Origin: Vulcanimicrobiota bacterium | GTDB lineage: Bacteria > Eremiobacterota > Eremiobacteria > Baltobacterales > Baltobacteraceae | Assembly: GCA_030042755.1 (NCBI GenBank) | Contig: JASHZC010000218.1 | Coordinates: 1 to 10,749 of the forward strand | Reading direction: 5' to 3' | Length of the DNA: 10,749 nt | In this document: in pieces, positions 1 through 8,096 of the stretch | How the letters are laid out: each line of letters begins with the position of its first letter | Numbering within the stretch: the stretch's first letter is position 1 | Translations under genes and position numbers: made by a program | The notes under the pieces: model-generated | Told to the model about the DNA's origin: nothing | The model's input: only the letters and a program-made list of their open reading frames with translations | Database searches by the model: none

Positions 1-239
1 AAGGGGCGAGTGAACGCTTCGATTTCCGCGTCACTCCTAGCGTTGCGAATAACGTCGAGCAGCCGTTCGTGATTCATGCCTAGAAAACGGAACACCGCTT
101 GATCCATCCCGCAGTTATAGTGGTACTCGCCGATGTTGCCGCGAGCCGCGGCCTTCCCCTTATCGACTGTGCGCCCTAGCTGAACGACGCCTTGCCACTT
201 GTCTTGCACGCTTCGCGGATACTCTTTGGTCAGATCCAT
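1..239 (-). CDS. DUF5069 domain protein, 3' end cut by window edge
   Basis: The reading frame is open from an ATG at 239 to the left edge and gives 79 residues without a stop. It starts MDLTKEYPRS and contains the pattern LGRTVDKGKA, then GEYHYNCGMDQAVFRFLGM. This matches my memory of the N-terminal half of DUF5069 proteins, whose function is unknown: a short MDLTK.. leader, a 'aRtiDKarA' segment and a 'Y.ycp.D..vf.flg' segment. A Shine-Dalgarno AGGAGT lies 6 bases before the ATG, which supports the start. The family is usually about 130-150 residues long, so roughly half is missing. The gene is divergent from the regulator at 359 and shares a 119-base intergenic region with it. Neither a role nor a link to the downstream operon can be deduced. 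The family call rests on remembered pattern, not a search. Confidence 0.8.
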   Translation of the reverse strand, partial: MDLTKEYPRSVQDKWQGVVQLGRTVDKGKAAARGNIGEYHYNCGMDQAVFRFLGMNHERLLDVIRNARSDAEIEAFTRP

Positions 240-358
240 CTCAACACTCCTTGGGATTGGTATGTGCGCGCTACGACACCGTTTGCTGGGCGGTAGTTTC
301 GCGCTTCGGGTTTCATACGAGGCTAGTGGCGCGGCGGAGGCGAAGCCGCGAATAGAGA
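240..358. promoter_or_regulatory. Divergent intergenic region with a GC-rich hairpin
   Basis: These 119 bases must hold the promoters of both the DUF5069 gene and the XRE/STAND regulator. I see no convincing -35/-10 pair. A small inverted repeat, CGCGGC (330-335) and GCCGCG (345-350), encloses the 9-base loop GGAGGCGAA. The loop contains a Shine-Dalgarno-like GGAGG that is 18 bases from the GTG at 359, too far for normal use. An in-frame TAG at 353 rules out an earlier start. The hairpin may affect regulator translation, but this is only inference. Confidence 0.3.
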
Positions 359-2833
359 GTGAAAGCCCTCGGTCATCGATCCTTCGGGGATCTCTTGCGC
401 CAGTACCGCGTAAACGCCGGCATGACTCAGGAAGCGCTTGCCGAGCGCGCGCGGATTAGCCTTGCGGCTATCGGCAAGCTCGAGCGCGGCGCGCGTCAGC
501 GGCCTTATCGCGCCACCATCGCCCTGCTTGCGGACGCGCTGTCTCTGACCCGAGACGATCGCGTGGAACTCGAGCGCGCGGCCAGCCGTGCCATGCCCGG
601 CGTTTCCGAGATGCCTCAACGGGCCGGTCCGGCGATTAGCCTACCGATCTATTTTTCCAGCTTTGTCGGACGCGAACGAGATCTTGCTAACGTTCAAGAA
701 ATGCTGGCGACTCATCGTTTCGTTACGCTCGTCGGCGCGGGAGGCGTCGGTAAGACCCGCCTTGGGCTGCGTGCCGCAGAGCATTTCATCACGTCGCCGA
801 GCGGCCGAGACTTCGATGGCCTCTGGTTCGTTGATCTCTCGTCGGTCACCGACGAGGGGATGGTGGAGACGGCGCTTGCTTCGGCTATTGTAGGTGCCGA
901 TCAGTGCCGAACGCTTGACGATCTCGTCGCGTATCTGCGCTCTCGAAAGTTCTTGCTGATTCTCGACAACTGCGAGCACTTGCTCGACCCGATCGCACAT
1001 GCTTCCAAAGCACTCATGTCCGGTTGCCCAGGCGCTCGAATCTTGGCCACGAGCCGGCAGCCGCTTTCCTTAGACGGTGAGCGGATCTACCGCGTTCCGC
1101 CCTTGAGCCTTCCGCCGAGCGAGGCGCTGACGGCGAGCGAGGCGGTGAAGTTCGATGCGGTCAGGCTGTTCGAGGATCGTGCCCGCGCCACGGATAGCCA
1201 CTTTGAGTTGATCGACTCGGTAATTCCCGCCGTCATTGAAATCTGTCAGAGGGCGGATGGTATCGCGCTGGCCATCGAGCTTGCCGCAGCCCGCGTGAGC
1301 GCGTTCTCTCCTGCCGATATCGCCCAACAGATTGGCGAGCATCTTTCGCTCCTGTCCGGCGGAGTTCGAACATCTCTTCCGCGGCACAAGACGATGCGCG
1401 CCCTGTTTGACTGGAGCTACGACCTGCTCGACGATCGCGAGCGCGAACTCTTTCGCCGTTTATCGGTGTTCGCGAGCGGGTTTTGGCTCGATCTCGCGAG
1501 CGCGCTCTACCCCGGGGAGAAGCAAAAGCGCGAAGTTCCGCGCATACTCGCATCGCTCGTAGACAAATCCTTCGTCCAATGCGAGATCCATGCCGGACCC
1601 CGTTATCGATTGCTGGAGCCGGCTCGCCAATATGCGCGCGAGAAGCTTCGCGATCGCGGAGAATACGACGCGGCGGCGCGATCGCACGCGATCGCCCTGG
1701 TCACTCTAGCGGAGGATTTCGATTCGAAACTGGAGCTGATTTCGGATCACGTCTGGGATCAGTATATCCAACGCGAAGGTAACAACTTTCGCGCCGCCTT
1801 CGAGTGGACGCTCGGCCCACACGGGGACGCAGCGCTCGGGCAGCGCTTGGCCGCATCGCGGACCGCGACCTGGAGTGGATTCGGATCGGGTGAAGTGCGC
1901 AAATGGCTGGATGCCGCATTCAAAACCTGTTCCGAGACAACGCCGCCTTGGGTCATGGCAAAGCTGGCGATCAGCGCGGCGCGAACTGCCGTCCATTTTG
2001 AACTCGATCCTCAGGCAAGGCTCGACGCGTGTCGGCACGCACTGGCGCTTCAGCAGCCGGACGATTTTCGCGGCAGGGCAACGGCGCAGTGCTACCTTGG
2101 GTTAGCACTCGGATATATGGGCCGCTTCGCTGAGGCGGAGGGCGCGCTTCGCGAGGCGCGCGCGACTGCACGTTCTGCCGGTGCGCGAATCGAATACAAC
2201 CTTGCGACCACTGCATTGGGCGAGGCACGTTCCTTGGGCGGGGATTTACGGGAAGCTCGTGAGCTCATTTTAGAAGCGTTGCGGCGCAGTGAAGCAGCGG
2301 GATCTGAGCGGGGCGCCGCGGGTTCGCGCGTGTCGCTCGCCGAGATCGAATTCGCCTCGGGTTTAGTCGAAGAGGCGCTGCGGTTAAACGAAAGATCTGC
2401 GCAATTCTTTCGATCTCATTCGGATCTGGTTCGACTTTCGACCACGCTTTGCAATTCGGCGGCGTACCTCATAGCGCTGGGCCGCTATCAGGAAGCCCGA
2501 AAGGACGCACGCGAAGCGTTACGCTCTTTACGCGGAATTGGAAGTGTCAACGCTGCACTTTGGGCGATGCAGCATCTCGCTGCCATCGCTATTTTGCGCA
2601 GCGAGCCGGGCAGAAGGGATGCGATGCTCCACCGTGCAGCCAAGCTTCTCGGTTTTGTCGATGAAGCGACGAGGCAACGATCGAAATCTCGTTCCTATGC
2701 GGAACAACAGACCTATGAAAAGGCGCTCTCCGCCTTGCGCGAATTGTTTGGAGAAGATGAGCTGGCAGAGCTCATGACCGCCGGGAAAGCGTGGCCGGAG
2801 GATTTGGCCCTGGCCGAAGCCCTCGCACTCTAA
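359..2833 (+). CDS. XRE-family regulator with STAND ATPase and TPR-like C-terminus
   Basis: An 824-residue one-component regulator. Residues 8-65 form an XRE/Cro-type helix-turn-helix (MTQEALAERARIS, then IGKLERGARQRP). Residues 100-330 are a STAND/NB-ARC-type ATPase. They show the FVGRE entry motif (102-106), Walker A GAGGVGKT (126-133), Walker B FLLILDN (198-204), ATSR (230-233), and GIALAIELAAAR (301-312), where the usual GxP proline is alanine. A winged-helix segment (about 343-430, RALFDWSYDLLDDRERELFRRLSVF) leads to TPR-like helical repeats (about 560-750). The C-terminal tail (LLGFVDEA ... YEKALSALRELFG) is typical of this regulator class. Such proteins are thought to sense a ligand or partner through the helical part and switch by ATP. 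The GTG start is the first after an in-frame TAG and keeps the HTH whole; its ribosome site is weak. The gene lies directly upstream of the 2964-6694 operon on the same strand, its likely target. Confidence 0.88.
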   Translation: MKALGHRSFGDLLRQYRVNAGMTQEALAERARISLAAIGKLERGARQRPYRATIALLADALSLTRDDRVELERAASRAMPGVSEMPQRAGPAISLPIYFSSFVGRERDLANVQEMLATHRFVTLVGAGGVGKTRLGLRAAEHFITSPSGRDFDGLWFVDLSSVTDEGMVETALASAIVGADQCRTLDDLVAYLRSRKFLLILDNCEHLLDPIAHASKALMSGCPGARILATSRQPLSLDGERIYRVPPLSLPPSEALTASEAVKFDAVRLFEDRARATDSHFELIDSVIPAVIEICQRADGIALAIELAAARVSAFSPADIAQQIGEHLSLLSGGVRTSLPRHKTMRALFDWSYDLLDDRERELFRRLSVFASGFWLDLASALYPGEKQKREVPRILASLVDKSFVQCEIHAGPRYRLLEPARQYAREKLRDRGEYDAAARSHAIALVTLAEDFDSKLELISDHVWDQYIQREGNNFRAAFEWTLGPHGDAALGQRLAASRTATWSGFGSGEVRKWLDAAFKTCSETTPPWVMAKLAISAARTAVHFELDPQARLDACRHALALQQPDDFRGRATAQCYLGLALGYMGRFAEAEGALREARATARSAGARIEYNLATTALGEARSLGGDLREARELILEALRRSEAAGSERGAAGSRVSLAEIEFASGLVEEALRLNERSAQFFRSHSDLVRLSTTLCNSAAYLIALGRYQEARKDAREALRSLRGIGSVNAALWAMQHLAAIAILRSEPGRRDAMLHRAAKLLGFVDEATRQRSKSRSYAEQQTYEKALSALRELFGEDELAELMTAGKAWPEDLALAEALAL

Positions 2834-2875
2834 CAGGAGGATGGCCCGGTCAGCGCTGGGCGCCTGGCGGCCGCA

Positions 2876-2894
2876 ACTGTACTCCCTACTGTAC
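2876..2894. repeat. ACTGTAC direct repeat between regulator and operon
   Basis: Two perfect copies of ACTGTAC lie at 2876-2882 and 2888-2894, a 12-base period, in the 130-base gap between the regulator stop and the hydrolase start. Each copy contains the palindrome GTAC. The position makes it a candidate binding site for the upstream XRE-type regulator, but a 7-base repeat can arise by chance. No clear promoter hexamers are visible next to it. Confidence 0.3.
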
Positions 2895-2963
2895 CTGGTG
2901 TCTCTTTTCCGGGGCCTTCTGCTCGCGCTACCATCGCGCTTATCATCATCTACGGAGGCTACC

Positions 2964-3665
2964 ATGCAAGAAAAGAGTATCGTTCTCGTCCACGGAGGAT
3001 TCGTCGACGGATCAGGTTGGGAAGGCGTGTACAAGATCCTTAGGCACCGCGGCTACGACGTCGTCGTCGTTCAAAACCCAACCGTAAGTCTGGCCGACGA
3101 CGTGGCCGTCACGCGGCGCGCGATCGATAGCGCGGCGAACGACGTAATCCTAGTGGGGCACTCCTATGGAGGCGCAGTCGTTACGGAGGCCGGGACCGAT
3201 CCGAAGGTGTCCGCCCTGGTCTACGTCGCGGCATTCGCGCCCGACGCAGGAGAATCGGTTTCTGGGTTACTCGCACATCCGGCGCCGGGGGCGCCCGTTC
3301 CGCCGATTCTGCCGCCGAAGGACGGATTTCTCATGCTCGACAAAGCAAAGTTCGCAGCATCATTCGCGGCCGACGTCGATCCGGAAGTGGCTGCGTTCAT
3401 GGCAGCGTCCCAGGTTCCATGGGGGCTTGCGGCGCTCAACGGAACGGTTTCCAAGCCGGCTTGGAAGAGCAAGACAAGTTGGTATCTTCTCACGACCGAA
3501 GACAGGATGATCCCTCCAAGCGTTCAGATGTTCATGGCTAAACGTGCGAACGCCGAGATCACGGAAACGGCGGGAAGTCACGCGATTTACGTATCAAAAC
3601 CGGATGTGGTCGCGCAAATCATCGAGGACGCTGCAACCGCGAGTGTCGCTGCGGCAGCTCGCTAA
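2964..3665 (+). CDS. Alpha/beta-fold hydrolase
   Basis: A 233-residue serine hydrolase of the alpha/beta fold, most like the small esterase group related to plant salicylate/MeSA esterases (AB_hydrolase_6 type). Visible elements are the oxyanion HGG (10-12), the nucleophile elbow GHSYGG with Ser67, the probable acid Asp180 in TTEDRMIP, and the catalytic His206 in AGSHAIYVSKPD. Family length and spacing are normal. The ATG at 2964 has a strong ACGGAGG site 6 bases upstream. A longer in-frame start at 2841 abuts an AGGAGG with no spacing and would add 41 residues with a hydrophobic stretch, so it is less likely. It is the first gene of the operon, 15 bases before the SnoaL-like gene. It probably cleaves an ester or a related small molecule in the cytoplasm; the substrate is unknown. 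Confidence 0.88.
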   Translation: MQEKSIVLVHGGFVDGSGWEGVYKILRHRGYDVVVVQNPTVSLADDVAVTRRAIDSAANDVILVGHSYGGAVVTEAGTDPKVSALVYVAAFAPDAGESVSGLLAHPAPGAPVPPILPPKDGFLMLDKAKFAASFAADVDPEVAAFMAASQVPWGLAALNGTVSKPAWKSKTSWYLLTTEDRMIPPSVQMFMAKRANAEITETAGSHAIYVSKPDVVAQIIEDAATASVAAAAR

Positions 3666-3680
3666 TGATGGGGGTTCATC

Positions 3681-4115
3681 GTGGACACCGTTGCAGTTAA
3701 CATTCGTACCTTCGACGATCTTGACTTCCACGTCTTCTCCGATCAGGCGTGGGATGAGCTTGGAGAAAGCCACGCCGAGCACATCATCGTGCACTGGCCC
3801 GACGGGCATTCCACAACCGGGATAGAGCAGCACATCGAGGATTTAAAGGCAATGTTCGTGTATGCCCCTGACACCCGGATCAAACTCCACCCGGTGAAGT
3901 TCGGTTCGGGGGAATGGACATGCGTCATCGGCGTAATGGAAGGAACCTTTACGAAACCAATGCCGACGGGAAACGGAAAAACCATCGCTCCAACGGGGAA
4001 GGCGTTCAAATTGCCCATGTGCACGGTGGGCCGCTGGAATGACGATGGAGTGATGGAAGAGGAATATCTGTTCTGGGACAACGCGACGTACATGAAACAG
4101 GTCGGCGTGGAATAG
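3681..4115 (+). CDS. SnoaL/NTF2-like ester-cyclase-type protein
   Basis: A 144-residue protein with the cone-shaped alpha+beta barrel pattern of the NTF2/SnoaL superfamily. Early helices are followed by VHWPDGHSTTGIEQHIEDLK, then alternating strands ending in VMEEEYLFWDNATYMKQVGV. The last part is the familiar 'G.i.E.w.fwD...f..QlG' tail of SnoaL-like ester cyclases. Members range from polyketide cyclases to ketosteroid-isomerase-like enzymes and non-catalytic binders, so chemistry cannot be assigned. The GTG start has a GGGGG site (3670-3674) 6 bases upstream. The gene begins 15 bases after the hydrolase stop and ends 3 bases before the amidohydrolase start, so translation is probably coupled. 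Family assignment is firm; function is not. Confidence 0.85.
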   Translation: MDTVAVNIRTFDDLDFHVFSDQAWDELGESHAEHIIVHWPDGHSTTGIEQHIEDLKAMFVYAPDTRIKLHPVKFGSGEWTCVIGVMEGTFTKPMPTGNGKTIAPTGKAFKLPMCTVGRWNDDGVMEEEYLFWDNATYMKQVGVE

Positions 4116-4118
4116 CCG

Positions 4119-5087
4119 ATGGGCGTCCATCCGGCGACCGAACCGGCGGCGATCGATACTCACCTCCACTTTTTTCCGCCGGAATATCAAAAACTCTGGC
4201 TTGACTACGAGGACGCTCGCAAACAGCCGCACTTCCCCAGCCAGGTCGCCTGGACGCCCGGTCGGATGATCGAGGAGATGGACCGTCATGGCGTTCGCAC
4301 GGGAGTCCTGTCCCTCGCCTCGACGCCCGGCGTGTGGTTCGATCTGGGCGCCGACGCCGCCGGCCAGATAGCCCGCGGCTGCAACGACTATGCGGCCGAA
4401 ATGGTGCGCGGCAATCCGAAACGCTTTGGCCTCTTCGCCGCCCTGTCGATGTTGGACATCGATGCCACGCTCAAGGAAATTGAATATGCCTTCGGCGCGC
4501 TGAACGCCGATGGGGTCGGGTTGCAAAGCAACTATGGCGACAAATGGCTCGGCGATCCGGCGTACAAACCGGTGCTTGAGGAACTGAACCGTCGGAAGGC
4601 GGTCGCCTACGTCCATCCGCTGGTTGCGACGTGCTGTAGCGGCTTGGGCGTCGGAGCGGCTCCGGCGGTCATCGAGGTGCCGCACGACACCACGCGAACC
4701 GTGACGAGCCTCCTGCTGCATGGCTCGTTTGCCAAATTTCGCGACATAACGTGGCTCTTCTCACACGCCGGCGGCACGATTCCCATGATGGCGGGGCGGA
4801 TTAACGCCTTCTACGGTTCGCGGCCAGACCTGACGGAATTCGCGCCTCAGGGAATCGAGGGCGAATTTCGCCGGCTTCACTACGACACCGCGAACGCGAC
4901 ATCTCCGCCCTCGATGGCCGCGTTGATGAAGCTCGTGCCGATCTCTCAGATTACTTACGGCACCGACTACCCGTATTTCGGTTTCGACCAATTCGACAAT
5001 CTGCAAAAACTTGGATTATCTGCTGCAGAGCTCGCGGCGATCGGCCATGAGAACGCGTCGCGCCTCATTCCGCGCTTGCGCCACTAA
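4119..5087 (+). CDS. Amidohydrolase family 2, ACMSD-like decarboxylase
   Basis: A 322-residue TIM-barrel metal enzyme of the amidohydrolase-2 (PF04909) group, which includes ACMSD, gamma-resorcylate decarboxylase and 6-methylsalicylate decarboxylase. The expected metal ligands are present: HxH at His15/His17 (DTHLHFFPP), His166 (VAYVHPLV), His216 ([16 protein letters not shown]) and Asp283 (YGTDYPY). Segments such as [22 protein letters not shown] and [12 protein letters not shown] are typical of the aromatic-acid decarboxylase branch. The known chemistry of that branch is non-oxidative decarboxylation of an aromatic or muconate-type acid using one divalent metal. Some relatives are hydrolases, so the reaction is inferred. 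The ATG follows the previous stop by 3 bases with only a weak ribosome site, suggesting coupling. The exporter gene follows after 14 bases. Confidence 0.88.
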   Translation: MGVHPATEPAAIDTHLHFFPPEYQKLWLDYEDARKQPHFPSQVAWTPGRMIEEMDRHGVRTGVLSLASTPGVWFDLGADAAGQIARGCNDYAAEMVRGNPKRFGLFAALSMLDIDATLKEIEYAFGALNADGVGLQSNYGDKWLGDPAYKPVLEELNRRKAVAYVHPLVATCCSGLGVGAAPAVIEVPHDTTRTVTSLLLHGSFAKFRDITWLFSHAGGTIPMMAGRINAFYGSRPDLTEFAPQGIEGEFRRLHYDTANATSPPSMAALMKLVPISQITYGTDYPYFGFDQFDNLQKLGLSAAELAAIGHENASRLIPRLRH

Positions 5088-5101
5088 TCGAGCGTAGCGA
5101 G

Positions 5102-6694
5102 GTGGCGCTAAAGGCTTCGCCGTGGGTTCCGTTTCGCTATCGCATGTTTGCCATCGTCTGGGGCGCTACCGTCGTATCGAATATTGGGGGCTGGATGTAC
5201 TCGGCGGCCGCGGGTTGGCTGATGACCGACCTTACCAAGAGCGCATTCGTCGTTTCACTTGTTTCGGCCGCCAACAGCCTGCCGATGTTCATGTTTGCGC
5301 TCCTCGCCGGCGTCCTCACGGATACCGTGAACAAACGGCGCTTTCTCATCACAGGTGAGGTCGCCACCGCGATCCTGTCCGCCCTGTTAGCCGCAATCGT
5401 TTTGTTCGGTCGAGCGACTCCCGAGTCGCTTTTGTTGTTGCTCTTTTTGGTCGGTGTTGCCGGCGCGCTCACCTCTCCTGCGTGGCAGGCGGTCGTTCCG
5501 GAGCTGGTTCCTAAGGAAGCTCTTCCGCCTGCCGTCGCCATGAACAGTGTCGGCGTTAACGTCAGCAGAGCGGTCGGCCCAGCCCTAGCCGGTGCAATGA
5601 TCCGTCCCTTCGGGATCGCCTCGCCCTTCATCGTGAACGCCGTGAGCAACTTCGGCGTGATTGCTGCGTTGATTTGGTGGCGCGAACCAGAACCAGCGCC
5701 GAGCACACTGCCCGTCGAACGATTCGGCAGTGCACTTCGAGTTGGCGTACGCTACGCTATGAATAACCCGAGTCTGCGCGCGACACTCGGGCGTTCGGTC
5801 GCGTTCTTTCTGTTTGCCAGCACGTACTGGGCGTTACTGCCGCTGGTCGCGCGCGAGCGCATCAGCGGTGGGGCGGCGATCTATGGCGCGCTCTTGGCTG
5901 CCATCGGCCTCGGTGCCGTCATCGGCGCCTTTTTCATCCCTCGCTGGAAGGCGGAGATCGGCCCGGACAAGCTCGTCGCGGCGGCGACGCTCGGAACGGC
6001 ATGCGCTTTGGTGATCTTCGGCCTTGCGCGCGAACCGGTTACGGCACTGATCGCAAGCCTTATTGCGGGCGTCACTTGGATCGCCGCGATCGCTACGCTC
6101 AACGTCTCGGCGCAGCTTTCCCTGCCCGAATGGGTGCGTGGCCGAGGCCTAGCGATCTACATCACGATCCTCTTTGGCGCAATGACGGTCGGAAGCGCGG
6201 TCTGGGGCGAAGTTGCCGCCCTCACGAGCCTGCCTTTGGCGCACTTTGCTGCCGCTGCGCTCGCAACGCTGGCAATCCCGCTAACCCGGCGCTGGAAGTT
6301 GCAGCACGCCGCGACGCTCGATCTCACGCCTTCAATGCAATGGCCGGCACCGATCGTCTCGCAGGGCGTTGAAATCAGTCAGGGCCCGGTCCTCGTGACG
6401 GTGGAGTATCGGCTTGCCGAGGACCGAAAGCGTTCACCGTTTCTTGCTGCCATGCAAAGGTTGCGCCAAGAACGGCTGCGCGACGGTGCTGAAAGTTGGG
6501 GCATCTTCGAAGACACCGCTCAACCGGGGAGATTCTTGGAAACGTTTCTCATCGACTCGTGGGTCGAACACATGCGCCAACACGAGCGGGTGACGGAGAC
6601 GGACTCTCTGCTACAGCGCCAGATTCGCGAGTGTCTCGCCGAGGAACCGAAGGTGACGCACTTCGTCACCCCCGCGCCAACGCAAGGTATCTGA
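5102..6694 (+). CDS. MFS_3-family transporter with fused C-terminal soluble domain
   Basis: A 530-residue inner-membrane protein. Residues 15-400 hold about 12 hydrophobic segments with the MFS motif-A region GVLTDTVNKRR (70-80), and resemble the MFS_3 / EntS-like exporter group (PF05977). Residues about 428-522 form a soluble domain (LVTVEYRLA, then SWGIFEDTAQPGRFLETFLI, SWVEHMRQHERVT) like an antibiotic-biosynthesis-monooxygenase ferredoxin-like fold. I recall this tail in many long MFS_3 proteins, so the fusion is a family trait rather than a local event. The GTG start has an AGCGAGG-like site almost adjacent; the next Met at residue 15 would cut into helix 1. As the last gene of the operon it probably exports the substrate or product of the neighbouring enzymes. 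It ends 3 bases from the convergent serine hydrolase, and no terminator hairpin is seen between them. Confidence 0.9.
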   Translation: MALKASPWVPFRYRMFAIVWGATVVSNIGGWMYSAAAGWLMTDLTKSAFVVSLVSAANSLPMFMFALLAGVLTDTVNKRRFLITGEVATAILSALLAAIVLFGRATPESLLLLLFLVGVAGALTSPAWQAVVPELVPKEALPPAVAMNSVGVNVSRAVGPALAGAMIRPFGIASPFIVNAVSNFGVIAALIWWREPEPAPSTLPVERFGSALRVGVRYAMNNPSLRATLGRSVAFFLFASTYWALLPLVARERISGGAAIYGALLAAIGLGAVIGAFFIPRWKAEIGPDKLVAAATLGTACALVIFGLAREPVTALIASLIAGVTWIAAIATLNVSAQLSLPEWVRGRGLAIYITILFGAMTVGSAVWGEVAALTSLPLAHFAAAALATLAIPLTRRWKLQHAATLDLTPSMQWPAPIVSQGVEISQGPVLVTVEYRLAEDRKRSPFLAAMQRLRQERLRDGAESWGIFEDTAQPGRFLETFLIDSWVEHMRQHERVTETDSLLQRQIRECLAEEPKVTHFVTPAPTQGI

Positions 6695-6697
6695 CGC

Positions 6698-8029
6698 TCA
6701 TGACGGCGACGACAACGGTGACACGGTGTAGGCTTGGTCGAGAACTTTCAACATCAGAGTGTTGGCAGTCGGAAGCTCGTCGAGGTCCACCGTTAGATTG
6801 GTCCACACGATCAAGGTCACCTTATTAACGGGATCGTAGCCGATGAATGAATTGTAACCCGCCGTTTCGCCGCCGTGATAGTACATGGAGTTTGATCCCC
6901 AGCGCAGGAGCGTGATGCCGTATCCGTACGCTTGGCCGTCGGGCTTGTACGGATCTTCGGGGCGCGGGCTGTCAAGCCAGAGCCGCTGATACTGTGCATT
7001 GAAGACGCGGCCGGAGACCAATGCCCGGATCCACGTTTCCATGTCGCGGGCGTCGGAGTTGGCGGCCCCGGCGGCCCACGAAAACGAATGATTCAGGCTT
7101 GTGTAGTCCTTCGGCAGCAGCGTCCCAGCGTGGGCCGCAGCCTTGATTGCGGGCGAGTATGGCGGCTCGCCGACAAAGGCGACTGAAGCACTGCCGTATA
7201 GATATCCGTGGGAGAACGGCGTGCGGAGCGTGTTCACGTTCCTCGATGGCAATAGAGTGTGCCGCATCCCAAGCGGTCCGAACAAGCGATCCTGCATTTC
7301 CGTCGCCAACGTCTTGTGATCGACCTTTTCAATGATGAGGCCCAGCAGCACGTAGTTGGTATTGTTGTATTCGTAGCTTGTGTCCGGCGGGGAATTGGGT
7401 GGACGCGAAAGCCCAATAGCCAGCAATTCCGCTGGAGTCCAAACTCTGCTAGGGTCGTGGTCGGCACTCTTCGAGAGCAGCGGATCGTTAAGGTAGTTGT
7501 AGAGGCCGCTGCGCATGTCCAACAGTTCGGCGATCGTAATGTTCTTGCCATTGGGTACGCCTGCGACGTACTTTGAGACCGGATCGCTGAACTTGAGTTT
7601 GTGTCCTTGCGCGAGTTGCACGATCACCGCGGCGGTCATCGTCTTCGTGCACGAAGCGATTCGAAAGTAGGTGTTAGTAGTCGGCACGCTCGTCGTGCCG
7701 AGTTTCGTGGTGCCGTAGGTGGCCGTAAACTCGCCTTGGGGGGTGCGCAGGAGTATCACGGCGCCGGGAATCAGGAGCCTTCGAGCCGTCGCGGCCAACA
7801 TCGTTTGGAGCGCAGCCTGACTAATCGGCTTGAGCGCGCCCGTGGCCGTTGACGACACCGGCGTGGATGAGCTCGCGCCAGCGCATACGATCAGCAAGGC
7901 GATGCTAAACAACAGGAAGACATTTGGTAGAGGTGGGGGGACGCGAACTCCCCACCCCTTACATGCGAGGTGATTCGGGCACGAAGCGCCGGTTTCACAA
8001 GAAAGGCCCCAAAAACGCGAAAAAACCAT
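6698..8029 (-). CDS. Class-C beta-lactamase-like serine hydrolase
   Basis: A 443-residue protein of the beta-lactamase/transpeptidase-like family (PF00144). Visible motifs are SxxK as SCTK (126-129), the Tyr motif YNN (221-223) and the KTG-equivalent HGG (385-387). ITIAELLDMRSGLYNYLND and LFGPLGMRHTLLP are typical of this family, which includes esterases, D-amino-acid peptidases and carboxypeptidases. A hydrophobic segment at 37-50 (VFLLFSIALLIVCA) indicates export. The chosen ATG at 8029 has AAGGG 9 bases upstream. Residues 21-35, however, are translated from a degenerate tRNA-Ala 3' half (7925-7969), which is not ancestral coding sequence. The frame is also open to 8083. A TTG at 7912 would give 404 residues starting at the signal peptide and may be the original start. 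The body is certain; the N-terminus is not. The gene may have lost its native promoter or start to an integration event. Confidence 0.82.
   Translation of the reverse strand: MVFSRFWGLSCETGASCPNHLACKGWGVRVPPPLPNVFLLFSIALLIVCAGASSSTPVSSTATGALKPISQAALQTMLAATARRLLIPGAVILLRTPQGEFTATYGTTKLGTTSVPTTNTYFRIASCTKTMTAAVIVQLAQGHKLKFSDPVSKYVAGVPNGKNITIAELLDMRSGLYNYLNDPLLSKSADHDPSRVWTPAELLAIGLSRPPNSPPDTSYEYNNTNYVLLGLIIEKVDHKTLATEMQDRLFGPLGMRHTLLPSRNVNTLRTPFSHGYLYGSASVAFVGEPPYSPAIKAAAHAGTLLPKDYTSLNHSFSWAAGAANSDARDMETWIRALVSGRVFNAQYQRLWLDSPRPEDPYKPDGQAYGYGITLLRWGSNSMYYHGGETAGYNSFIGYDPVNKVTLIVWTNLTVDLDELPTANTLMLKVLDQAYTVSPLSSPS
7925..7970 (-). other. Degenerate tRNA-Ala(CGC) 3' half, putative att site 1
   Basis: Read on the minus strand, this begins in the anticodon loop (C, T33, anticodon CGC at 7967-7965, A37). 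It continues with standard tRNA spacing: GTAAG, a 5-base variable region, GGGAG, T-loop TTCGCGT, CCCCC, CACCTCT, A73 and CCA. T70 fits the alanine G3:U70 identity pair. The canonical A58 is C, T-stem pair 52:62 is mismatched, and the 5' anticodon-stem strand does not fully pair. No D-arm or 5' acceptor strand follows, so it is not a functional tRNA. Displaced tRNA 3' ends like this mark chromosomal junctions of tRNA-targeting integrative elements. Confidence 0.72.
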
Positions 8030-8096
8030 AGACACCGACCCTTTAGATAGCTTGTCGTTCCAATGGTTTCGACGGCTTTCCAAGCTTTTCCAGAAG

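Noticed and set aside
2528..3034. Minus-strand open frame of 168 codons across the regulator end and the intergenic gap
   Set aside because: Overlaps two well-supported plus-strand genes, and shows no motif or ribosome site.
3843..4721. Long minus-strand open frame of 292 codons
   Set aside because: It lies antisense to the SnoaL-like and amidohydrolase genes, whose motifs and metal ligands are intact. Its sequence is Arg/His-rich without recognisable domains, typical of a high-GC shadow frame.
5137..5706. Minus-strand open frame of 189 codons
   Set aside because: Antisense to the N-terminal half of the exporter and explained by its codon pattern; no domain recognised.
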